The notes under the pieces: model-generated
Databases searched by the model: none
What the model was told of the DNA's origin: nothing
The model's input: the letters and a program-made list of their open reading frames with translations, nothing else
Made by a program: the position numbers and the translations under genes
NCBI GenBank assembly: GCA_000469685.2
Contig: LS997567.1
Coordinates: forward strand, 18,814,361-18,878,360
DNA: 64,000 bases
Source: Haemonchus contortus
Taxonomy: Eukaryota; Nematoda; Chromadorea; Rhabditida; Trichostrongylidae
Direction of reading: 5' to 3'
Shown here: positions 21,828 to 33,869 of the stretch, one piece after another
Layout of the letters: each line of letters starts with the position of its first letter
Position numbering within the stretch: the stretch's first letter is position 1

Positions 21828-24800
21828 TGAGAGATTCTGATGAGCAGCAGTTTCTCCAGTTCCTCAATCACTAATTCTTATCAGAAAAAGAAATCACAAA
21901 AGGGTCACATGAAACAAAAGAAACACCGGTGTGGTGTAAAACTGTTTAAATTAGTGCGGAAGGAAAATATACCCTGAGAACCAAAGGCTAAATTATAAGT
22001 ATGACGTCTATGGTCATTGTTATTATCTGTGAGTTTCTGTGTGAGTCCAACGCATTTTTCGAATGCTCTTCTTCCTCTGATCCTCTCTCCCTTTTTCTTT
22101 TGTTTGCCTTCTTAAACTTTTTTGCATTTTCTTCTAACGGTTCTACTTCCGATTTGCACCTGTCCCCACACATGAGAACATTAAGATATCTGTCGTGCCC
22201 AACATTATCACATGTGACACACTAATCCATTTCGGATGTATAGAAGGGCAACATTTGTCATAAAGCTTCATTCAACTCTTTGTCGTGTTCCGCTCCGCTT
22301 CGCTTAGATTTCATACATACAACAAAAGTTCATGACTCACAAATTAAGGTTCTGAAGCCCCTCACAGCAATTCAGGCATTCTTTCATTAGAGTGTTCATA
22401 GATGAATGCTGTTATCACTACTAATTCAAAATTTCACTTCAGTCTAGGACGGTTTCAAAAAATAAAGTACGTTTCCACTGTCTACTTCAAAAAGATAATC
22501 GCTATGTTATTATTTCAACCAAGCGACGATTTTACGCGCAGCGTTCTGAATGGCGGCGCGTGCCACATGCGCGTTTTTGATTGCATCGCTGCGAATGTGA
22601 AGTTGGAAGCATAGTCTGTAATCAACTAAAAATCAGTGCATTGGAGAGAGCAGGCAAATGGGAGTTTTAGTGGGAATGGTGCGAACGTCGCTCTTTTTTT
22701 AGTCTAAGCTAGCGGATGGTACATAGTATGTAGTATGATCGATATTTTCAAAACATATTCCACACGTTGGATCACTCGAGTTGAAGCAGTTCCCTCTTGC
22801 TCCTTGTGTTGAAGTTGATCTGCCGCCCGTATTCCTCAAAGTTTGGAAGCTGTGGTTCGTAAGAATAGGAACCATTAATTTCCACTAGAACTCACACAGT
22901 TCGTGCGCGCCGTGCCAGTCTTGCGCGAAGTCCTACTTAAGGCCTTTGCGTTCAAGTAACATGGCCCGTTTTCAATTAACTCCACTTGACTACGTTTTTT
23001 ACGCAGATTTCGCTGATTTCACAACAATCTGCCTTCTTCATCTCCCTTTGCCTCAGCGGGCATTACTCATTTGAGTCATTTTCTACCATCTACCATTAGG
23101 GTCTTGATCCTGCGCTTTTATTATATTTGAAGGCTCTAACACCAATTTACCAATTTTACGCACGCCCATCTAACCTCCTGTGGGCGAGGTCCAGTCCTGT
23201 CACTCACCATAAGTATCACCATCCTTGGGCTTCTATCTAATTTGAACCCTCTGGGCCTACTGAAACAATCAACTTCCCCTCAAGCACAAATTTTCGAAAA
23301 CGCCCCGTATTCTATGATCGGAGTCCTACCTCTTGCCGTCGGTGATCCCACCCTGTCGCCTGTACTCCTACCTAATCTGAAGGTCCAAAGGAAAATGAGT
23401 TTGAATTTCCGGTAGGGCACACACGCCGACTCACACACAAGCACAGAGACAAAACAACAGACACACTTAGAGCATTATATATGGCAGCAGGATATTTTAA
23501 CACTGGTTGGCTCAAAGACAAGCACACACACAAAAAAAATCGGTGAACATATTGTTAATGTAGAGTATTTGCGACCTCCCCTGCACTACTCAGAGAGGCA
23601 ATATCTTACTGAACACCGAGATCATCATCGCTTCCATCCGAGTGCCCTTCCCTTTTCTAGGCTCATTGTTAGGTGAAGGATTTTGTTCCTCAGTCTCTCA
23701 ACACTTTCCTTACACAGCTGCAGGTTTGCAAAACATCCGCTCTTCACTTTTTTGCGCTCTAAACTTCAGCGGCACAACTGCAAAAGTTTAGTGTAGTGGT
23801 TGCTTTAGAAGGATATTCGCCAGCTTCTTTGCCTTATCTTAGTTCGATGAGAAATGAACCGTTAATCGCTTAGATGCTAAGTTCGCGGCACTTCACATAT
23901 AAACGCAATCTTTGGGCACTCACTCAAAAAGGTTCTTGGCAAGAAGGCCGTCACCACATATATACAAATGTGAGCTGATGAATTAAGATCACAGCGAGGA
24001 ATAACCACGGGTGTTAACATCATGCCGCTTCTACGCAAATTAAGCGAAGAGCGAACCAAAACTGATCAAACTTCTCAGAGCATACCACGCTCTCTCCAAA
24101 CAGTCCTGTGACAATTTGCACGCATATCCGACTGAAAGAGAAACATGCAGCTGTAAACTGATCTACGGATCTGTAATCTCCACAAAGATTTGGCCCTAAT
24201 TTAAGAGTGATTGGAGAAATCCGTTTGAAGATATCAATACTCCCAGCTCTTGCTATTATTGTGCTTCCGGCATTTAAGGCCTTCGTCAAATCTTGCGGTT
24301 ACACTGGTCAGATAAGCTCTTTAATGAACATATCGAAAATTGTCCCGTTCTCGATTAAATTCGATTGCAGAGCCCTGTTCAAGGTTTTGAATTCACCCCA
24401 GAACCACCACATTCTGATGCACCTGCCAAACTTCAACGAGATCAGAACTTGTTCATACGCCAATTATCAGAACTTTGTGGTGAAAACAACTAAATAGTTC
24501 CAGCCTCCAAACGGATGCAGTGAAACATCTGCTATACCCGAAAACGGGGGCTGATATTATGACACTGACGACTCTCATCCAAAATTTAATGTTAAAAGAG
24601 AAGCCAATGCAATGGTCATGGAATGATAGAGTGTTCATGACCAACATGAAGATAGCTTACAGGTTGTCAATTCACATATTCAGTGGAAAACTGCGCAGAT
24701 TCCCACCAAAAAAGACGTGTTCAATACGCAACTGAAGAACGACTACAGCAATATGTGATTCAAAAAAAAAAAAACAAAAAATTGCTTCCATGACTTCAAA

Positions 24801-25080
24801 AAAATCGAAAGCTGAATGAAAATTATTGAAGTTGAGCAAATGATATGCTCGCTCAGTGACTGAAGCGAAGAAGCTCAGAGACATACAAGTCAGTAAGCTG
24901 GGAGTAGCAAACTCCAGAGAGGAATGAGTGGCCTTTCAAGGTCAGCACTCTCAATGCTGTCGCACACAGACATGAAGGCAAAAATCCAGTTAAAAGTTGT
25001 AAGTCAATTCAAATTCAAATGCTCAATCCATCCTCGCAATTATTTTCCGAGACGAAAAAAAGGGTTTCAGAGTTGCATGT
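21828..25080. other. Unclassified sequence
   Basis: No gene is supported over about 3.2 kb. The minus strand at 21988-22225 reads 'CVTCDN' then 'GDRCKSEVEPLEENAKKFKK' and a lysine/arginine/glutamate-rich run, which looks coding in composition but is short and unanchored. A CA-rich stretch lies near 23420-23470. A minus frame at 24020-24289 (89 codons) is unrecognised. Confidence 0.35.
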
Positions 25081-25165
25081 AGGATTCGAACCTATATTTA
25101 TTAGGAACTCTGTACTAGTTACAAAAGAGAATTGTTGCCTCTGAGAGATTGCTTCAAGTGAAGGT
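25081..25165 (-). repeat. tRNA-like fragment
   Basis: On the minus strand GGTTCGAATCCTAC at 25086-25099 is a near-perfect B box. TCTCAGAGGCAACA about 50 bp upstream resembles an A box. The acceptor stem does not close, so this is a tRNA pseudogene or the head of a SINE. Confidence 0.4.
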
Positions 25166-25506
25166 CAGAGCAATAAAAGGAATTTAGCACTTTTCGCACA
25201 ATTATGAATGGTTGGTGGAAACCATCAAGAAAATATAATAGAACAAGTTCATCAATAACCCTCAAACCATGCCACTGCTCACCCATCTCCGACGATTAAA
25301 CATCAGAGCAGAAAGCTGGACATTTGTTTACTATAACATTAGCATGCTCGCTAACATAATGATCTCAGTGTTACAAAGGTGCGCAACAGCAAAGGTGCTA
25401 TTTAGACGAAATCACTTCAATAATTCTACATACGTTTGTTGAGCAAAACCCATTAGAGGAGAAATAGAAGGATGACAATATTGGCGTTTCCATTGTTGGC
25501 TAAGTC

Positions 25507-25950
25507 ATGACGAAATCAGTAACGAAGTTGTTGCAGAACACACGTCCAATCTCGGACTATGAAGTATCGACAAAACGGCAACACATAAGCAAGCACGCAT
25601 TCTCAGAATTCTCTCACACCGAACGTAGGAAAACCAAAGTTCGCTCCTTCGCGGAAGGCGGAGTCATTATAAATGGATTTGCCCTGCTCCAATCGCAACG
25701 CAACAAAAAGGACAAGTAATATCGAGCATGAGGCTTTGTTGAAAGTCTAAGTAGAGACCGTAGACGGCAATGCTGTTCCAGATGTGGTCGATTGCACTAT
25801 TCCACTTTATGTCACGGTAATGATCCGCTGTTATCAACAACTGTCAGCATAGCACCCGATCCCAGCGACCATTCGCTCGCAAACAACGTAGCTGCGGAGT
25901 TTCGAGGCATCAGCATTAGACCTCAATATCATCATATAAAATGAGCACAG
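25507..25950 (+). other. Possible retroelement gag-like remnant with CCHC-like knuckle
   Basis: Plus-strand translation gives a 70-codon frame (25507-25719) followed, after two stops, by 'RRQCCSRCGRLHYSTLC' near 25760-25810. The spacing C-x2-C-x3-H-x4-C resembles zinc knuckles of BEL/Pao gag proteins. No other retroelement domain is visible nearby, so the assignment is weak. Confidence 0.25.
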
Positions 25951-26131
25951 CAGGCCTAACACTCGAGAACAGCATCAGGTAACACAAACACTTGTCAGGC
26001 GTGGTCATTGCTGCAACTTTATTCACTGAGGTTTGCAGGTTTAACAGGTGCCCTCGCGCCTCCATCCAACTGAAGCCATACTTGTTCTTATTACCCTTAC
26101 TAGATAAAATGAGCTTGCGTCTGCCTGATCG

Positions 26132-26133
26132 AC

Positions 26134-26226
<93 letters not shown>

Positions 26227-26282
26227 GGCTGTCTGTCTGTCTGTCTGTCTGTCTGTCTGCCTGCCTGTCTGTCTGTCTGTCT
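26132..26282. repeat. (CTGT)n tetranucleotide microsatellite
   Basis: About 150 bp of CTGT repeats, interrupted by a GGCT unit near 26227 and GCCTGCC near 26259-26265. Long serine/cysteine/leucine and aspartate/arginine/glutamine frames across it are artefacts of the repeat. Confidence 0.98.
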
Positions 26283-26795
26283 TCTCGTCAAGATCGGCAT
26301 AACGAGCTGCCTCGTAGGAACGACGGTCTTTTGCCTCTTTTTCTGATATCCGATAGCGCTGCCAGTGACCAACTGTCTTTTCGGAGAAATGTGTAGTACT
26401 GCTTCTTCTTCTCACTTACCCCACCTCCAAGGTGTTCCGTCCACAGCCATGTCTGCTTCGTCTAGACTTGATCATGCCGAGTGCGCGACCCGGTTATCGC
26501 TTCAACTGGTCCCTTCCATGTTTCGTCGACAGTCGCTATCGTTGGTGATATAAAGCGGAGATGATGACTGCTTCTTTCTCCTTCAGTTTCACCACTTGAT
26601 TCTCGCTGGCACATACCTTTAGCTAGTTTCGGTTCCAGAAGGGCGATGTTTCACATACAAATCAGTGGTCGTTGTTATGTTGCGACCGTTCCATAGGATG
26701 CTATATTCGCTTCTGTTACGAGCCCCTGATCGCGGTGCCTGACAAGGATATATTAGTATACATATATATTTTTTTAATTATTATATATTTTGGAA

Positions 26796-26969
26796 GGACG
26801 GCCGCCAACGCAATGGTCACACTTTTTACAAAAGCTCTGCAAGAAAGGAATGTTAAGCCCCGTGCCCTTGAGCGAGAAGATTCACTGGACCACTCTGGCT
26901 GACAGAGACGAATGGAGACGTTACTGGTTGCCGCTAGAGGAAATCGATATTCAACGAGACGACAGGTGA
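26796..26969 (+). mobile_element. RTE retrotransposon 3' end (C-terminal 57 codons)
   Basis: An in-frame stretch starts '[10 protein letters not shown]', runs through '[20 protein letters not shown]' and ends 'DIQRDDR' before TGA at 26967-26969. This is the C-terminus of the same RTE lineage as the 1.3-2.6 kb remnant, which has GRQSTRW and [16 protein letters not shown] at these positions. It is an extreme 5' truncation, common for target-primed insertion. The AT-rich run just upstream may mark the insertion point. Confidence 0.75.
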
Positions 26970-26989
26970 TATAAGTGATTATAATATAT

Positions 26990-27130
26990 GGGCGTAGGTG
27001 CTGTGGTGGCAATTGGCGTCCCATCTCACACGCACACTCATTGGTTCGACTCTCGGGTTATACCTGCTTCCTGTGTTGTACCACTGTACATAACTGACCA
27101 CTGAGCCGAGCAAAGCCATAGCTGTGCAAA
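26990..27130 (+). repeat. tRNA-derived SINE-like unit
   Basis: GGTGCTGTGGTGGCAATTGG resembles an A box region and GGTTCGACTCTCGG (27043-27056) a B box, spaced as in a tRNA. A non-tRNA body follows (TACCTGCTTCCTGTG onward). It lies directly after the RTE 3' end; SINEs commonly share 3' machinery with LINEs, though no shared tail is shown here. Confidence 0.45.
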
Positions 27131-28854
27131 TTTGGCGAAGCTGGTAGTATGGTATACTAGTGGAGTGACATCAATGTTCGATTCGCCGATGCATGCGCTC
27201 GTTTTGTTTTGCCATGAAATGCACCCTGCACGCTTGCAAATCGTTTTTGGGCTCAGTGTTGACATCTACGGAGCTCCCTCACAATTTCGGATGCCAGGGG
27301 ACAGTAATCCAGTGAAAGTTCTTTGCCACAAATAGCCGATTAGGCACGCCTGTCTACACCGAACATTCAATATGGGGTTTAAATATTTGGCAGCTCCTTG
27401 CACATACGGTAGGAGGCGGTCGAATGACTCATTTGACCCGAGCTCTTTTCGGGAAAAGGGGGACACGGTCCACACCCTCTAGGAATACTGTCCGCAGCTT
27501 CGAAGGGGTGATAGTAAATAACTGGCAATGTCGAAGAAATTCTGCGTAACAATAATTTATCTCTTTTTGTGCTCATAGGATTATCCGCTAACTTTTGAGG
27601 TAGACGCCTTTCCCAGAAACTCTACATGAGATAAACGTGTTTATACAATGGGAATGCAATGGGACATGACCTATATGAATTTATGATACTTCATCCTTCT
27701 ATCTTATCAGCTTATCTCCATGTGTAGACAGATCGGTCCGCTTAATTTGCACCGGATAGTGGTAAACTCATAAGGCATCGTAATTTGTCGATGATAGACT
27801 AATTTCAAGACTCACAAACTCTCGCACTTCTCCTTAATATTCATAGACGGCACACTGTCGTGATGACACAAAATGTGTTTTTCATGCACGTCGAAATGCG
27901 ATTTCTATGACACTCTAATTGTAGAAGGCTATGGACCCTTCTACCGACCCCATTGAATCGGAGTCATAGGCCACATCACAAAGATGGGAGCCACTTTTCG
28001 CTTTGGAACCTCGGAGCCCCCACAAACGTACGAGGATCCTCTCCCAAAGTTATGTAACCACATAGCTGTTATCACGAAACGGCCAAAGAGGATCATTGTG
28101 ATCGTTTTTCGCGGAATCAACTTCTCCGCAGTGGATAGCGAGCTTGTTTTTGTAGCATCAAAATGTATGGTTGGAAAGCCTTATCAAACCCCGTCCCCTC
28201 CAAGATGGTGCTCACGTTATGCTGCAGAAACAAAAGTTTATCATCAAAAACGATGACGCTCTTTCTCGCTCCTCTTTTGCTCGAATGGAGCCCCACCCTC
28301 ATTTGGCCTAGGTGCGGTGCGATTCACGCGTCAATATAATGAGGTCATCAGACAACAAGCGTTATATCACGCCTAACATCATAATGGGAGAGATAAGAGC
28401 TTATAAAACACAAGTAAAAAAAATGACAAATTATGCACGTTTCCACAGGGGTTGCGTTTTCTAGGGTCAAAAAAATTTGAAGTTAGTCTTACTTCGAACA
28501 GTTGAAGTGAACAAGTAAATTGTTGACTTGTGAAGTGAATTCGTAATCTAGAAGAGGCTTCATTGCTCTAGTGAAGAGATTTGCTCTAATTCACAGTGAA
28601 GCCGTGATCTACTGCAAATCTTATTCAGTCTATCTCGAAGGAAATGCACTTAAGTGATACTGTGTGCGTGAAGAGCTAAAGCGTTGCTTGGCTCAGTGAC
28701 CCAAATTGCACAGTGGAATTGCGCAGGGAGTCAACGGTGCCGCAACTTTCATCCCAGTCGTTTAGCGGATTTGATTGCAGATTTAAGATCACTGTTTGAA
28801 ACTACCTACGGCGGTATACATCTTATATTGAATGACAACTGCGATCGAGTATCC
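27131..28854. other. Unclassified sequence
   Basis: Only short unanchored frames (up to 90 codons at 27984-28256), none recognised. Confidence 0.35.
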
Positions 28855-29090
28855 TAACCTCGGAAGTTATGCACGGAAATCAGGTCCTCTTCAACTCGCA
28901 GTGTTCCGGGGATTACTGTTGATAACGTAAATAAATCGGACTCTATTGTTTCCGGAAATTGAGGGAGGTACCCATTATGATCGAAAATGATCGCGATAAC
29001 CGGGTCGCTTTTGCCCGAATTGCAAACCGAAGCGATTGGAGCAATGTGCCTTTCATGTTTTGCCATTTTTATCTTCATTCTATTGATGCT
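28855..29090. repeat. Dispersed repeat, copy 1 (partner at 48695-48925)
   Basis: This segment and 48695-48925 share, in order, GGAAATCA-GT-CTCTTC, GATTACTGTT, GATAACCG and GACTGGAG/GATTGGAGCAATG-GCCTTTCATG blocks in the same orientation. It is a diverged two-copy repeat of unknown class. The minus strand carries a 74-codon frame that is not conserved in the partner. Confidence 0.55.
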
Positions 29091-29284
29091 TTACTCTCTA
29101 GGTTGCTTTTTCTGATGGGAAAAATATAACTTTAATGGAACTTGTTTAGACTTGATGTTTAGTTTTATCATGTAAAAGCTTTCGGCTTAGCGGTTCTGTG
29201 CTGATATTGACCGACCGTCTCAACACGCTGTACATGATAGTGCTGATAAGCTATGGCATATAAGTCATTAAGAGGGCGAGGGCA

Positions 29285-29440
29285 AGCGGGGCCTTGGTGG
29301 TGTAAGGGATAGAGCACTGTGCCCGGGAAACACAAGTACTTGTTCGAGTCCCGTCCAAGACTGAAGTTTTGTCCATAAACTGTCAACCATGTGGTAACTG
29401 TGATGGCCCAGACAGCAGCCAGTTCCACTGGCACGACCTA
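29285..29440 (+). repeat. tRNA-derived SINE-like unit
   Basis: A GGTGGTGTAAGGGATAGAGC A-box region and a TTGTTCGAGTCCCG B box (29339-29352) are spaced as in a tRNA. A body without tRNA similarity continues to about 29440. No cloverleaf with matching acceptor arms is evident. Confidence 0.5.
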
Positions 29441-31860
29441 AGAATGGATACGCTTCAGTGTTTCAGAAGAAATTTCATGTGAAGAGGGGTTTCGGTATGA
29501 GCGTCAATTTCTTCTCGTAGACGTCTTTATTATGTTTTGCTCCAAAAAAAGTCAGCTCCCCGGTCATCAGTTTTGAATGCACCGTGCGCTTCTTCCCTTT
29601 CAGCTTTTTAGAATTTTCAGGTGAACCTCGTATTCATGTAAGGTAATGCTTCCTTCACGTTGGCCGAAGCAAAGCCTGGTTTCCTCGGCGCCGAACCGAG
29701 TTTTTGCCCTGGCCGGCTAACAGCCCTTACTCGAATCTCATGAGAAACGTGCGGGGTTCATGGTAAGAGAAATTGATGACGGAAACAAGCAGCAATCGAT
29801 TTTTTCACATTGTCGGGTGGGTAAAGTGGACACATGCTCTCCCACTGCGTCGAGGTGGTAGAAGGTGCGCTTCGTTCAGCGCCTCCATCGAAACTAGGTC
29901 ACACTGCGAACGTCGCTTTGTTGTTTTCATACGAGGACCAAGTAGTGGCAAACGTGCAGTGGCGATGCACCTTGTGTGATGGCAAATTGGTAGGCGCGAC
30001 ACGGAGGATCCTTGGTGCATGAGCTTATTCTGCTTTTTGTAAAAAAGTGTTTTGAACGCTTGTTAAACCCTTCTACGCATCATATTGATCACCTACAACC
30101 ACCTTTCGTATACATGGAGCACCAGAAATGCTTATAGAAGTAAGTTTTTCGTCGCTTCAAGACCGAATAGGGGTGTGCATGCAACCCTTCTACACCCAAG
30201 ATGGTCTCCGCCAAGTTTGATAGGTAATACTCTGAAGTTCCGGAACGATTTCAGGACGATAAGGATGAGTTGGTCCAACCGTCGGGGGAACCTCTGTTCC
30301 ACCACTAAAAATCTGCTTGGAGGTATTGACTAATGATGTCATTCGAATTATTATTGAATATGAATAGGAGCTGTTCACCTTTAGAGGGCATGCATTCAAC
30401 ATCACTTATAGTAGAAGGTCAACAACACTAGATCAGCTGATAGTGACTTTGTTCTCTTAAGTATCCGGGATATTTGGAGAAAAAACACGAAATCTATCTT
30501 TTCTGCTACAATTTGCTTTGCCTCTTCCGAATGGGCATCGAATAACCAGTTTTTCTGGATTTCGTCAGAATGCTGATTCTTAGAGCGTCCACACCGTGAA
30601 ACCGAAACTCTGTATAGAGTGGAGGGCTGTAGTAGAAATAAGAAATACAGAAAGCTGTCGTTATAGCGTATCCAGCATAATATTCAAAATAGGATTTCTG
30701 CAGGTGAAATATTATCTGGCATAGGTGTGCTGTGCTGCTCTGTGCCCAGGTATGGCAATAGCGAAGGTCACGGGTCTATAGAGATCGATGGTGAGGAAGA
30801 AGCCAGCTCAAGTTGATTTGAAAATAGCCTTTTATTCGCAAAGTCCGACATAATTCCATGACCTGGCACAACGACTATGTAATGCAACGTGTACTACGCA
30901 CGTTTCATCAAATCACGATTCTGGAGGATTAACTTTACTGGCGATTTCTTCTGATACCATTGAATGGGTAACCTTAGTTAGATATCCAGAGTTTTCGTTT
31001 ACCAAAGAAAATTTTTTCAACGCTCGTTTTCAAGGTCCACACAGTAGCTAGTCAAAGTTTGAGTTTGAATCGTCGGAGGCCGAAGATAGGGTTTTCCTCA
31101 TCAATACCACCGTTTCCAGCCGAAACTATTCGAAATCTGTCATGAGTGGGTGCAAAATAACTAAAATTTTACGCTCTCCTCTAATGTATTGTAATTTATG
31201 CCTATAACTAACTTAAAACAAAGTTTCAATCGAAGTGGATGGTTCACGATGCTGACTTCGACTTCACTGATGCCGAAAAATTTCAACGACCAGTAGTCCA
31301 TCTGGATTCCGCCTGAGCAAGGTTATCGAACGAAACACATGGCTGCTAAAAAGTAGCAAAGAAGAAACTGATAATCAGAACCACTGCACCCAGCTGGAAG
31401 TGTTAAATTATGTCGTAAAATAATAATGAACAGGATTCTATGCTCTTCCCGATTGTAGCGCCGTTCATGCCTTTTGAAACTGAAAAATAAGTTTTCATTC
31501 GAAGTGGATGGTTCAAGAGGTTGTCATATCCGGAGGTAACACTCCAGAAGTTGATAAATCACATAAGGGTGACCAAATTTTCATAGTTTGAGGGGTTTGC
31601 ACTAATGTGGACGTGGCCATAGCCAACTATCAATAAATCTGCCCAAATAAATATATCAAGCGGTGTACCCTCAAAGCGGTTCAGCGTTCAAATCTTAAGA
31701 GAACTATCTTCTTTTGATAATACAATACGACGCTGATAAATCTATCGTAAACATGTAATGCATGAGCTACAGATTATGACCCAACTGATATTATACATTT
31801 GGGTTCTTCACAAGGGAAGGAATCCTCCTATCATGGTCTTTCAAACCAATCATTTCTGAA
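29441..31860. other. Unclassified sequence
   Basis: Overlapping plus and minus frames at 29773-30022 look moderately protein-like but carry no motif. The remainder is AT-rich with no supported feature. Confidence 0.35.
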
Positions 31861-31869
31861 GTTTTTTGA

Positions 31870-32190
31870 ATTTTGTCATAGAGGATGCAGGGGCAAGTGG
31901 TGCACTTAACACACACATGGCAGGAGGTTCGAATCCCAGATCGATATCCGCCAACCAAACCTTCCATCCCTCCGGGGTCGGTTACATGACGCCAAACTCG
32001 TTGGGAGGTTAGAAGCACAGAATTGTACACCGACTGGCCACCGCAGGTCATTGTTTAGGCCACATACGCATTCAACACGCCGCTACGATTCTAAATGGAA
32101 GTCGTATGCGTGGGTGCACTCCTCAGAAGGGATTGATCAACGCCCCGAGACTTTACCTTATTTATCTTTATCATTTATCATTCGAGCATA
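31870..32190 (+). repeat. tRNA-derived SINE, hookworm-type
   Basis: The head (31885-31945) has an A-box-like GGGGCAAGTGGTGCAC and an exact GGTTCGAATCC B box. The body reads CCTTCCATCCCTCCGGGGTC, then CGCAGGTCATTG near 32042-32053, then GGGATTGATCAACGCCCCGAG, and ends in a TTTATCTTTATCATTTATC-like tail at 32160-32180. From memory, this body resembles a SINE-like repeat frequent in hookworm genomes; I cannot verify that here. The tail of short AT repeats fits LINE-dependent retroposition. Confidence 0.65.
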
Positions 32191-33484
32191 TCAAAACCAA
32201 TACGATTCCATGCTCAAGCTAATAGCGCCAAATACGCCTTTCAAAGACTGAGGGTGAAGATTTCTACTCATTCACTGCCCAACCTCCTTACAAATGAAGT
32301 TCCAAATAATAGAAAATCGAAAATCCACTATATGACTGGCTTCCTCGGAAGCCAGCCTATCAAACGGTATTCATGCCAAATACGTGGCTGGAATGAAGAA
32401 ATCTCTGAAATCAGTAATTGACTAACTGTTTCAAGCTGGAACTTCCCAAATTATTTCATGAAGGGGAAGTCAATTTAGGTCCAATCCTACTTACTTCGCA
32501 ACTTCCTTGCCCATCCTCTCACTCGCCTGCGGGGTGAACTCGCTCAGTTGGTTTGCTGGTGACTTCTCTGTATAGCACTAGGTTGACGTGTAACAATATC
32601 GAATGCATGAGTGGGAAATTATCTTACATTTAAAGCATAAGAAATATTTATAATGAAGCTAAACGAAAAAATATACCACACATAAGTGATGCAACTCAGA
32701 TAGCTGTGAAAGCTAAGGTAGTCGTAGTCCTCGCTCTTGGTTCTGCAACATCCGCAATCAGAGTAATTCGCCCTTTGTCAGACTCGTTCGCTAGAGAGAA
32801 CAACAATTTCTTTAAGTTTGTAGAGAGGCCTCACCCTCCCAACTAAGTCACCACATTTTTTAGTGCACCGGCTAAAGCCGTAATAACGACAGCGAATAAC
32901 TTGTCTTTGGGACCAAGTAAGCCCTAAAACCGCAAACAACCGCTTCACGAAGAGCAGCGTTATTGCTTGTTAATTGCTAAATACCCACTTGAATTTATCA
33001 GGCATATCTTGCTAGATTGGTCAAAAGAGCTAATTGATTACTAGTCCCACCGGACTCAACTTTCCTACATGTTGAAAGAGAACCGTATGAATGCAGCGTG
33101 GTTCAGCATGCTAGCTCACAGCAAGTACCTCATTCCTGGAAAAACATTCGCTCAATAGCAGCGAAGAAAATGAAAGAATCAACTAGTGATATCATAATAG
33201 CGCTCTACTCTTACAAAGAATCTATAACCGCTATCGCTAGCCCCCTAACCCTAGCTACACTTTTACGGAAAGATCACTACCACGGAGCAAATATATAGTA
33301 TCCGAAAAATGAGGAGGATTTCCATGAGGAACTCTAGCGAGTATTACCCTTTCTTAATCCGCACTGAGTCGTATAAATACCGCTGACAAAACTGTTCAAG
33401 AAAGTGTCGAAAAATAGAGGAACACTGTGCCAATGCGAAAAAAGCCAAATCAGAAAAAACCAATTATAGACCTACGGAGGTAGT
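32191..33484. other. Unclassified sequence
   Basis: Short plus frames only (for example 33098-33298), no motif recognised. Confidence 0.35.
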
Positions 33485-33645
33485 TGAATTGCCAAGTAGG
33501 GATACTTCTTCTCCAAGCCTTATGAAATTGAAATACTTCATCGTATCTGTCCTGTATTAGCGGCGTAGGCTTTGACGACGATGATGTAGTCGAAACGTTG
33601 GCCTAGTAAGGTATTTCAATCTTGAAAGGCTTGAAGAAGAAGTAT
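33485..33645 (+). mobile_element. Possible Penelope-like 3'-end fragment between inverted segments
   Basis: GATACTTCTTCTCCAAGCC with AAATTGAAATAC (about 33498-33534) is mirrored imperfectly by GTATTTCAATC with GGCTTGAAGAAGAAGTATTC (about 33610-33646). Between them lies TTGACGACGATGATGTAGTC then GAAACGTTGGCC (33572-33603), the same TGACGA...GAAACGTT-GCC arrangement as the PLE 3' ends at 12.65 and 15.98 kb. No RT or endonuclease is attached. Confidence 0.4.
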
Positions 33646-33869
33646 TCTAACCTAATAATCATGCTGAGATTGCAAGAAAGTCGAAGATAAGCTTAGATCA
33701 CCTTCACCTAACAATGGCAGTGAAGGATCATAAACCCAAAGTAATAACCAGACAAATTGGCCTCAAGAAAGTTTGGAGAAGCCGTATTCTGAGAGCGCCT
33801 CAAAGAAGCGGTCAACCAAACGCCCAATATCAGCCCGCCAAAATTTCATGCTAGCGAAGATTCGAATAC

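Noticed and set aside
22001..22225. Membrane-protein-like plus frame (hydrophobic, serine-rich)
   Set aside because: The opposite strand reads a charged, more coding-like frame over the same bases, and neither is anchored by splice sites or motifs.
25081..25165. Functional tRNA gene
   Set aside because: The B box is good but the 5' acceptor half does not pair with the 3' end.
26041..26415. Long frames rich in D-R-Q-T or C-L-S-V repeats
   Set aside because: They are translations of the CTGT microsatellite and vanish outside it.
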